Below, in pieces: positions 1 to 7,024 of a stretch of DNA of 47,253 bases. Source of the stretch: Bacillota bacterium (GTDB lineage: Bacteria > Bacillota > Clostridia > Saccharofermentanales > Saccharofermentanaceae); assembly GCA_023397475.1 (NCBI GenBank), contig JAEWUD010000041.1, forward strand, positions 1-47,253, given 5' to 3'. Position numbers and translations under genes: made by a program. The notes under the pieces were generated by a model. That model made no database searches. It was given only the letters and a program-made list of their open reading frames with translations, and was not told the DNA's origin. The stretch's first letter is position 1. Every line of letters begins with the position of its first letter.

Positions 1-540
1 CAATTTCGTATGTGCATCAATGACAAATAACCGCTCTGGGATGCCTGGCGCACATACGAAAACCCGGTTAGGAGCCAATTTCGTATGTGCATCAATGACA
101 AATAACCGCTCTGGGATGGCCGCCGCACATACGAAACCCCGTGAAGAAGCCAGTTTCGTATGTGCATCAATGACAAATAACTTCTCTCGGATGGCCGCCG
201 CACATACGAAAGTCCGGTTAGGAGCCAATTTCGTATGTGCATCAATGACAAATAACCGCTCTGGGATGCCTGGCGCACATACGAAAACCCGGTTAGGAGC
301 CAATTTCGTATGTGCATCAATGACAAATAACCGCTCTGGGAAGCCCGGCGCACATACGAAAGTCCGGTTAGAAGCCAGTTTCGTATGTGCATCAATGACA
401 AATAACTTCTCTCGGATGGCCGCCGCACATACGAAAACCCGGTTAAGAGCCCGTTTCGTATTTGCATCAATGACAAATAACCGCTCTGGGAAGCCCAGCG
501 CACATACGAAAGTCCGGTTAGGAGCCCGTTTCGTATGTGC
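1..540. repeat. Array of 75-bp palindromic repeats (family 1), 7 full units plus a terminal arm
   Basis: The left arm TTTCGTATGTGC recurs every 75 bp at 4, 79, 154, 229, 304, 379, 454 (one mismatch) and 529. The inverted right arm GCACATACGAAA lies at 50, 125, 200, 275, 350, 425 and 500. Each unit is a 12-bp inverted repeat around a 34-bp loop that begins ATCAATGACAAATAA, followed by a 17-bp linker (ACCCGGTTAGGAGCCAA type). Loops and linkers come in a few variants that are reshuffled between units. The array may run off the left edge. The same family recurs at 9.9, 14.3, 19.4 and 32.6 kb. Because 75 is a multiple of 3 the array is an open frame throughout, but I see no ribosome binding site for it. 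Confidence 0.95.
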
Positions 541-823
541 ATTAGGGAAGCCTCGCCACGCGCAACCCATTTTTTATGGGCGCAACTAACCTCGAACATC
601 CATTTCGCCCATATTCATCCACATCTCCGCGCGCCGCCACCTTTAGGATTTGCGGACAAAACCGGTCGCTCGAGGCATCTTCGTCCACAAGAGGAGGCTT
701 GTCGTGCCATCACCCCCCTTTTTCGTAGGAACGGATATTCCGAGACAAGATGATTTTTCTCGAGAAATATACTAAAATATTGATAACACCATCTCGTGAT
801 ATAGACTCAGATTGGAGGCGATT
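541..823. other. Intergenic stretch after repeat array 1
   Basis: No convincing gene. Around 629-666 there is a segment (CGCCGCCACC, then GGATTTGCGGACAAAACC) that resembles a segment at 10401-10440 downstream of the second array (CGCCGCCACC, then GGATTTGTGGGCGAAAAC). The repeat family may therefore carry a longer conserved flank. The last 70 bp are AT-rich and probably hold the promoter of the following acetyltransferase gene, but no clear -35/-10 pair stands out. Confidence 0.4.
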
Positions 824-1345
824 ATGATAGACGGCATCCGCCCCTTCAACAAGAATGATTGGGAAGAAGTCAAGGCGATTTACCTGCAGACGAATGACGC
901 GAACAGCGCGACCTTCGGTATTGATGGCCCGGAATTTGACGCTTGGGATGAACACTTCCTGCCGTGCTGTCGACTGGTGTATGAATCGGAAGGCAAGGTT
1001 CTCGGTTGGGCGGCGATCTCGCCGATCTCCGGTCGTTTGATTTATAAGGGTGTGGCGGAGCTGTCGATCTATATTGATCAGGATTCGCGCGGTCGAGGGA
1101 TCGGGACGAACCTTCTGAAGCGCATGATCTGGGAATCGGAATCTCACGGAATCTGGTCTTTGCAGTCTTCGATCCGTGACGACAACACGGCCAGTATCGC
1201 GCTTCATCGCAAATGTGGTTTTCGCGAGATCGGTTATCGTGAGCGTGTCAGTCGTGATGCGGTCGGAGAGTGGCGCAATACGATTCTCATGGAGAGAAGA
1301 AGCGGTGCCGAACCGTTTGCGGAGTCGGCCAACGGTATTCTGTAA
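824..1345 (+). CDS. GNAT family N-acetyltransferase (phosphinothricin acetyltransferase-like)
   Basis: About 173 residues from ATG 824, chosen because GGAGG lies at 814-818, 5 bases upstream; an in-frame TTG at 812 would sit on that site. The single GNAT fold shows the acetyl-CoA binding motif A (SIYIDQDSRGRGIGTNLL) and the C-terminal ALHRKCGF segment typical of the Pat/Bar subgroup, whose members acetylate small amines or amino-acid analogues. The true substrate is unknown. It would act in the cytoplasm. It seems to be transcribed alone and faces the HAD gene convergently. The last codons lie in a direct duplication that continues past the stop (1319-1420), so the C-terminus after residue about 160 may be recent and non-native. 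Confidence 0.85.
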   Translation: MIDGIRPFNKNDWEEVKAIYLQTNDANSATFGIDGPEFDAWDEHFLPCCRLVYESEGKVLGWAAISPISGRLIYKGVAELSIYIDQDSRGRGIGTNLLKRMIWESESHGIWSLQSSIRDDNTASIALHRKCGFREIGYRERVSRDAVGEWRNTILMERRSGAEPFAESANGIL

Positions 1346-1420
1346 GAACCTGCGGACGCGAATCGCCGATTATTTAGTGCGGAGTCGGTCAACGGCATTC
1401 TGTGAAGTCTTGCGGACATG
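1319..1420. repeat. Imperfect direct repeat overlapping the 3' end of the GNAT gene
   Basis: TGCGGAGTCGGCCAACGGTA at 1319 is repeated 61 bp downstream as TGCGGAGTCGGTCAACGGCA, and both copies continue with ATTCTGT and a TGCGGAC block. The first copy encodes the last residues and stop of the acetyltransferase; the second is intergenic. Confidence 0.7.
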
Positions 1421-1429
1421 TGACATCGA

Positions 1430-2074
1430 TCATCCGATATGTTCGCGATAGTCGACGATGATACGGTCGGCGATACGAACAATTTCCTGCCAATCATCTC
1501 CCGTATACGAGTCGTATACGCCGCACACTGTGAATCCTCCGGCTTTTGCGCCCCGAACCCCCTGGAGGAGATCTTCATAGACGGTGATTTGATCGGGAGG
1601 TATGCCGAGCTTTTGGGCTTCAAGAAGATAGATATCGGGGAAGCCTTTGCCACGAGACACTTCATGAAGTGTTGTCTGTGACGAGAAGAGATCATAGACG
1701 CTGTTATTTACAAGAACATCCCGAACGCGCGACGGGTCGAGGGCGGTTGCGATACCGAGCTGGACGCCGTGATCGCGGAGGGATAACAGGTACTCCCGCG
1801 CACCCGGTTTGAGTTGTATTGTGCGCGCATAGGCCTCTTCGGACATCTCATTCCATTCCCGGATCACTTCCTCCGGAGAAGCTGACAGTGCATAACGTTC
1901 GACCGTATACTCCGCCGCCTTGCGAAAGCCGAGCATAGTAACCTCGCGCGTGTAATCGGGTGTAGCCCGATGGCCGTACTTCTCCAGAAAACGCACGTCG
2001 ATATCTTCCCATACGTGAAGCGAGTCGAGGAGTGTACCGTCCAGATCAAATATCGCGCCGTTTGGCATTTTCAT
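1430..2074 (-). CDS. HAD-superfamily hydrolase (beta-phosphoglucomutase-like)
   Basis: A 214-residue protein starting MKMPNG, with GGAGG 8 bases upstream of the ATG at 2074. Motif I is DLDGTLLDS, with the nucleophile Asp and acid-base Asp near residues 10 and 12. Motif II is the ATALDPS segment, motif III the KGFPDIY lysine, and motif IV is EDLLQGVRGAKAGGF. This order and the helical cap between motifs I and II (about residues 18-85) are typical of subfamily IA phosphatases and phosphosugar mutases, 200-220 residues long. The substrate, a small phosphorylated metabolite, cannot be read from the sequence. It is convergent with the upstream GNAT gene and divergent from the next GNAT gene. Confidence 0.85.
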   Translation of the reverse strand: MKMPNGAIFDLDGTLLDSLHVWEDIDVRFLEKYGHRATPDYTREVTMLGFRKAAEYTVERYALSASPEEVIREWNEMSEEAYARTIQLKPGAREYLLSLRDHGVQLGIATALDPSRVRDVLVNNSVYDLFSSQTTLHEVSRGKGFPDIYLLEAQKLGIPPDQITVYEDLLQGVRGAKAGGFTVCGVYDSYTGDDWQEIVRIADRIIVDYREHIG

Positions 2075-2160
2075 GTGAAGCCTCCGTTGGGAAGATTGAG
2101 TATTTGATCACATCATATCAGATTCTTCGATCAGGAATACGAACAAGTGAGGTGCTGTCG

Positions 2161-2598
2161 ATGATCGTCAGAGAATTTTTTGAGAATGAGTTGGAGAAAC
2201 TCTTGAGACTTTACACCGAGCTGAACGACAATCCTTTGCCGGAGGTTGACGATCGGATCAAACGGGTCTGGCAGAAGATGATGGACGATCCGGATCACCA
2301 CGTGATCGGTGTATTTGATCATGAGGCTGCGGTCAGTTCCTGCGTCCTTGTCATCATCCCGAACTTGACGCACCGTCAGCATCCCTACGCCGTGATTGAG
2401 AACGTGGTCACGACAGAGAACGAGCGACGCAAAGGATACGCCGCTGCCTGCCTCACCTACGCACGCGATATTGCGGTCAAAGCCGGCTGTTACAAGATCA
2501 TGCTGATGACCGGGTCGAAGAAGGAAGAGACGATGCGTTTCTATGAAGCCAACGGATATAATCGCAAAGACAAGACGGCATTTATCCAGTGGTTATGA
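2161..2598 (+). CDS. GNAT family N-acetyltransferase
   Basis: 145 residues from ATG 2161, preceded by GTGAGGTG at a workable distance; longer in-frame starts would run into the divergent HAD gene. It shows the typical GNAT order: an N-terminal helix, a beta hairpin (HVIGVFDHEAAVSSCVLVII), motif A as VIENVVTTENERRKGYAAAC with the acetyl-CoA pyrophosphate loop, then MRFYEANGY near the C-terminus. The substrate is unknown. It appears monocistronic, and the next gene starts about 190 bp downstream. Confidence 0.8.
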   Translation: MIVREFFENELEKLLRLYTELNDNPLPEVDDRIKRVWQKMMDDPDHHVIGVFDHEAAVSSCVLVIIPNLTHRQHPYAVIENVVTTENERRKGYAAACLTYARDIAVKAGCYKIMLMTGSKKEETMRFYEANGYNRKDKTAFIQWL

Positions 2599-2787
2599 AT
2601 AAATTGTTAATTTGAACTTTCAAGTCGCGAAAACAGCTATTTTGAAGAAAGAAAAGACGTAGTCGTCCTCTTGCATTATTTACATTATCAAGCACCGAGT
2701 CATATAATAAATGTGATGGCTTCCAATGATCATAGTATCCGCTTACCACCCTCAGACATTGACACAGGTTTCCGCGAGGTGAAGCGC

Positions 2788-4617
2788 GTGAAGAAGAAAG
2801 ATCATACTTTATCTGATGTTTTGGATCGCATCGCGAAACGCTTGTTTGCCCGAAGGGACAGCGTTGTATTTAACTCCGTGTTTCTTCTCATATATGCCGC
2901 CGTATTTGTCGCCTACTCTCTTGTTATCCCCTCTCTTAACGCCCAAATGGGCGGTATTGCCGCGCAGTTGCTTGTCGTCATGTCTGTTTATACCGTGATA
3001 CAGGTTCGCCGATACGGGTATCTTCTGAGCGTTTTCGCCAATCTCGTCAATGCCATCTCGATTGGAATGATGATTTTAAATGTCGGCAGAGTCGAAGCAT
3101 GGCCCGGTGTCGTCGTTTCCTTGATCACGATCCTGCTTTTGACGATCATCGAATTCTTTATCTGGCAACTGGACCGCAGATTCACGTTGATTACACAACA
3201 GACCGAAGAGCTACGCGCACTTAACAAGGATATTTCTCAGCAGGAAGAAGAACTTGCGACGAAGAACGGGCAGCTGATCGAATACACGGAAGCTCTCCGA
3301 CTCAACGAGCAGAGACTACATCATCTGGCGAATTTCGACCTGTTGACCGAGCTTCCCAACCGGGATCGCATCCTGTCCCAACTCGATCTGCTCACCGGAA
3401 TCATGGTCCATCGCGATATGAGTTTCAGCCTGATTTTCCTCGATCTCTACAATTTCAAACGCATTAACGATACGCTCGGACATCAAGGCGGCGACACATT
3501 GCTGAAGCTTGTCGCAATACGACTCAAGGAGATGCTTCATCCGGACGACATGCTCGGTCGAATGGGCAGCGACGAATTCGGAATCATCGTGCAACGCAAA
3601 CTCTCCGAGAGCGAAATTACCGCCTATGTCGAGAAGATTCGCGTCATGCTTCTGGTACCGTTTTCCCTAGGCTCGAGCGAGATTCCCGTAACGGCCAGCT
3701 TTGGCATCGCAGTTTTCCCGAAGGACGGCACGGATCGCAAAGAGCTTATGACCAATGCCGACACCGCGCTTCATAAGGCCAAGGAGATCGGTCGCAACAG
3801 TGTCCAGTTCTTCCGCCAGGAGATGAAGGAAGATGCGCTGACACATGCGAAATATGAACGAAGCCTTCTGACTTCCATACAGAAGAACGAGCTTTATCTG
3901 ATGTATCAACCGCAATTTGAGACATCCACGCAGCATTTGCGCGGTTTTGAGACGCTCGTTCGCTGGGAGTCCCCGCAATTTGGTCTTGTCAGTCCGGGAC
4001 GCTTTATTACGATTGCGGAAACTGCGGGCTTCATCGTTCCTATGGGAGAGTGGATTCTGAAAACTGCGTGTCGGCAGTTTAAGGCGCTTCAGGAAGATTT
4101 CGGAGTGAAACCGATGTTGTCCGTCAATATTTCCGCGATCCAGATCATGACCCCGGGATTTGTCGATATGGTGAGCGATATACTCGATGAGACCTCTCTT
4201 GCCCCGGAGTATCTCGAACTCGAGATTACAGAGTCTGTCTTCATCAATTCGCTGGAGTATGTTGCCGGCGTCATCCGGGAATTACATAAGCTGGGCGTAC
4301 GGATCGCGCTGGATGATTTCGGAACCGGATATTCCTCTCTGAGCTATCTTCGCTTGCTTCCGTTTGAGACACTGAAGATCGATAAGACCTTTATCGACTC
4401 GATTAATACCGAGGAGGACGGCAAGTGTCTCGTCGCCTCGATTATCCAGCTCATGCATCAACTCGGGATGGCCGTTGTGGCGGAGGGTGTTGATAACGAG
4501 AAACAGCTCTCGTACCTTCATCGGAATCGTTGTGACTATATTCAGGGGTATATCTGGAGCCGCCCGCTGGATGAGGAGGCAATGCGTCAATTGACCAAGG
4601 ATCTTCTGGCTCCGTAA
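2788..4617 (+). CDS. Membrane-anchored GGDEF-EAL protein (cyclic-di-GMP phosphodiesterase candidate)
   Basis: About 609 residues from GTG 2788, chosen because GAGGTGA lies just upstream; an ATG at 2716 has no visible ribosome binding site. Residues 20-130 hold about four membrane segments, then a coiled-coil linker (LNKDISQQEEELATK), a GGDEF domain and an EAL domain. The GGDEF signature is degenerate, GSDEF at about 260-264. In the EAL domain the motif is ETL (about 388-390) in FETLVRW, but the second glutamate (LELEITES), the SVNIS asparagine, DDFGTGYSSLSYL and the KID lysine are present. I infer that the EAL domain hydrolyses c-di-GMP while the GGDEF domain is weak or regulatory. No extracytoplasmic sensor domain is evident. 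Confidence 0.9.
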   Translation: MKKKDHTLSDVLDRIAKRLFARRDSVVFNSVFLLIYAAVFVAYSLVIPSLNAQMGGIAAQLLVVMSVYTVIQVRRYGYLLSVFANLVNAISIGMMILNVGRVEAWPGVVVSLITILLLTIIEFFIWQLDRRFTLITQQTEELRALNKDISQQEEELATKNGQLIEYTEALRLNEQRLHHLANFDLLTELPNRDRILSQLDLLTGIMVHRDMSFSLIFLDLYNFKRINDTLGHQGGDTLLKLVAIRLKEMLHPDDMLGRMGSDEFGIIVQRKLSESEITAYVEKIRVMLLVPFSLGSSEIPVTASFGIAVFPKDGTDRKELMTNADTALHKAKEIGRNSVQFFRQEMKEDALTHAKYERSLLTSIQKNELYLMYQPQFETSTQHLRGFETLVRWESPQFGLVSPGRFITIAETAGFIVPMGEWILKTACRQFKALQEDFGVKPMLSVNISAIQIMTPGFVDMVSDILDETSLAPEYLELEITESVFINSLEYVAGVIRELHKLGVRIALDDFGTGYSSLSYLRLLPFETLKIDKTFIDSINTEEDGKCLVASIIQLMHQLGMAVVAEGVDNEKQLSYLHRNRCDYIQGYIWSRPLDEEAMRQLTKDLLAP

Positions 4618-4648
4618 AGCAAATTCACAGGTATCAACAATGGATAAG

Positions 4649-4683
4649 ACACCTCGGCGCTATGTGTGACGAGGTGTTTTTTG
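4649..4683 (+). terminator. Intrinsic terminator after the GGDEF-EAL gene
   Basis: The 8-bp stem ACACCTCG / CGAGGTGT with a 13-nt loop is followed by a run of six T. It lies 32 bp after the stop codon. Confidence 0.85.
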
Positions 4684-4807
4684 ATCATTGGAAGAGGTTC
4701 CCGGGGCGCGAAAAGTATATACAATTGAAACGTTTAGATATAAAATATATTTTAATCGGGTGAAGCCCGAAGATGTGTCTTCATAAGAGAGAAGAAGGAG
4801 AAAAGGT

Positions 4808-6838
4808 ATGGATCCGCTGACAATTGCAATTATCATCATCGTTTCGGTTTTGTTCTTGTATCTGTTCATATTCAAGATTCTTGGTCTTCGCATCATTAAT
4901 GCGAATGAGGTCGCGGTCATCGAGAAATGGTGGAGCGTCAAGGGTTCTCTTAAGGATTCGATCATCGCACTGAACGGTGAGGCCGGTTACTCGCCTTATC
5001 TGCTGCGAGGCGGCATTCATTTCAAGTCGGTGCTGATGTACCGTATCTACAAGTATCCTCTGATCACAATCCCGCAGGGACAGATCGGTTATATATTCGC
5101 ACGTGACGGAAGCCCCCTCGAGCCGAAGCAGACGCTGGGCCGCATTATTCCGGAGGCGAACAACTTCCAGGATATCGTGGGATTCCTGAAGAACGGCGGC
5201 CAGAAGGGCCCGCAGCGCGGGATTCTGAGAGAAGGAACGTACGCGATCAACCTCGCGCAGTTCGTCGTCATCACGTCGACGGATGTTAAGACGATCCCGA
5301 ATCTCGGCAGCAAGCAGGAGCGTTCCGAGCTTGCGACGACGCAGCAGACACTTCTTGCACGCAACGCTTTCAGCCCGGTCATCATCATGGGCACGGCGAG
5401 CCAGACGGCCGACCTGATGGGTATTGTTACCGTTCATGACGGTTTGCCGCTGCCGGAGGGCGAGATCATTGCTCCCTATATCGGCGAGCTTCATTCGAGC
5501 TTCCAGGATCCCGAGAAGTTCCTCGAACTCGGCGGACGTCGCGGTAAGCAGCTTCAGGTCCTTATCGATGGTACGTACTACATTAACCGCCTCTTTGCGA
5601 CGGTCGAGTTCCGCCCGAAGACGGTCGTTCCGATCGGATACGTCGGCGTCGTTGTCTCTTTCTATGGGAACGAGGGCGTAGACACGACCGGTGCGGACTA
5701 TAAGCACGGTGAACTCGTCGCCAACGGCTGCAAGGGTGTTCTCGAGAAGCCGCTCATGCCCGGCAAGTATGCCTTTAACACGGATGCCGGCAAGGTTGTC
5801 CTCGTGCCGACCACCAATATTATCCTGAAGTGGAACAAGGCTGAGACCGGCGACCATAAGTACGACGAGAATCTTACCGAAGTCGACATCATCACGAAGG
5901 ATGCTTTCGAGCCTTCGTTGCCTCTGTCGGTTGTTATGCATATCGACTACAAGCAGGCTCCTTGGGTTATCCAGCGTTTCGGTGACATCAGCATGCTCGT
6001 CAACCAGTCGCTCGACCCGCTCGTCAGCGCGTACTTCAAGGATGTCGCACAGACCAAGACGATTATCGAACTCATTCAGGAGAGATCAGAGATCCGTGAG
6101 CGCGCGGTTCTCGAGATGCGCGAGAAGTTCGGCAAGTACAATCTGCAGCTCGAAGAAGTTCTGATCGGAACTCCCAAGCCGAATGCCAATGATATTCAGA
6201 TCGAGAACATTCTGACGCAGCTTCGCGAACGTCAGATCGCGGAAGAGAAGAAGGTCACCTATCAGAAGCAGCAGCAGGCAGCCGAGAGCGAGAAGACGCT
6301 CCGTGAAGCCGAAGCAACAGCCGCACAGCAGACCTACCTCACCAAGTCGAAGATCCAGATTGAGATCGAAGGTAACGTCGGTGCTGCTCTCGCGAGCAAG
6401 GCCGAACAGGAAGCGAACCAGATCATCGCACTCGCGAAGGCGAACAACGCTCGTATCCGCCTGGAAGGTGAGGCGGAAGCCTCCAAGGAGACCAATATCG
6501 GTCTTGCGAAAGCGCAGGCGATCGACGCTCAGGTCAAGGCGTACGGCGGTGCGGAGTTCCGTGTCGTTCAGGAAGTTACAGACAAGCTAACCGATGCGAT
6601 CAAGAGCACGAAGGTCGATATCGTTCCTCGTACCGTCGTCAATATGGGCGGCGGCGATGGTTCCGGCAATGGCGGCTCCGGTACAGTTCTCGATGCTTTG
6701 CTGAAGTTCATTACGCTCGAGAAACTCGGCGTATCGATCTCCGACATCGCCAAGAACGTCGAGGAGCAGAAGAGTCTCGCGACGGCGGACGCTGCTGCAC
6801 CAGTTGCGGCACCCTCTTCGGAAGTAACACCGAAGTAA
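4808..6838 (+). CDS. Flotillin-like SPFH/Band-7 domain membrane protein
   Basis: 676 residues, ATG 4808 behind AGAAGGAG. An N-terminal hydrophobic helix (about residues 4-25) anchors it, followed by a long SPFH region and a charged, alanine- and glutamate-rich coiled coil (about 430-590: repeated KAEQEANQIIALAKANNAR type sequence). A glycine-rich hinge follows (MGGGDGSGNGGSG), then a short helical tail and an Ala/Pro-rich end. Flotillins oligomerise in ordered membrane patches and organise membrane proteins. It is longer than typical FloT (about 500 residues), mainly through inserts in the N-terminal half. It stands alone between two terminators; no NfeD-type partner gene is next to it. Confidence 0.85.
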   Translation: MDPLTIAIIIIVSVLFLYLFIFKILGLRIINANEVAVIEKWWSVKGSLKDSIIALNGEAGYSPYLLRGGIHFKSVLMYRIYKYPLITIPQGQIGYIFARDGSPLEPKQTLGRIIPEANNFQDIVGFLKNGGQKGPQRGILREGTYAINLAQFVVITSTDVKTIPNLGSKQERSELATTQQTLLARNAFSPVIIMGTASQTADLMGIVTVHDGLPLPEGEIIAPYIGELHSSFQDPEKFLELGGRRGKQLQVLIDGTYYINRLFATVEFRPKTVVPIGYVGVVVSFYGNEGVDTTGADYKHGELVANGCKGVLEKPLMPGKYAFNTDAGKVVLVPTTNIILKWNKAETGDHKYDENLTEVDIITKDAFEPSLPLSVVMHIDYKQAPWVIQRFGDISMLVNQSLDPLVSAYFKDVAQTKTIIELIQERSEIRERAVLEMREKFGKYNLQLEEVLIGTPKPNANDIQIENILTQLRERQIAEEKKVTYQKQQQAAESEKTLREAEATAAQQTYLTKSKIQIEIEGNVGAALASKAEQEANQIIALAKANNARIRLEGEAEASKETNIGLAKAQAIDAQVKAYGGAEFRVVQEVTDKLTDAIKSTKVDIVPRTVVNMGGGDGSGNGGSGTVLDALLKFITLEKLGVSISDIAKNVEEQKSLATADAAAPVAAPSSEVTPK

Positions 6839-6889
6839 GACGCATCCGACAAGCGAACCGACTGATCAAAAACAATAAGAATTCTTAAC

Positions 6890-6934
6890 GAAAAGCTCCG
6901 TCTGTCATCAAACAGTCGGGGCTTTTCATTTCCT
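6890..6934 (+). terminator. Intrinsic terminator after the SPFH gene
   Basis: GAAAAGCTCCG pairs with CGGGGCTTTTC across a 16-nt loop, ending in a T-rich tail. It lies 52 bp past the stop codon. Confidence 0.75.
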
Positions 6935-7024
6935 TAGGTCTGATCGTTTGCGCTTCTTCTTCTTTCGTTATATTCTTGTACTGTTCACCTTTTTTTAACC
7001 AAGAATATCGGAGGATAAGAGTCT

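Noticed and set aside
1..540. CRISPR array
   Set aside because: The segments between conserved arms are not unique spacers; they repeat among units and between distant arrays. No cas gene is in the window.
20..589. Open frames across the repeat arrays (also 9902-10249 and 19193-19741, minus) read as proteins with 25-residue repeats
   Set aside because: The frame is open simply because the unit is 75 nt without a stop. There is no ribosome binding site or usual start, arms are conserved as palindromes rather than as codons, and array ends do not match ORF ends. Kept as a point to test, not as genes.
4781..5941. Long minus-strand ORF opposite the SPFH gene (and others opposite the acyl-CoA synthetase fusion, gltBD and nifD-like genes)
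   Set aside because: These are shadows of strongly biased codon use on the other strand, rich in Arg and without recognisable domains or ribosome sites.
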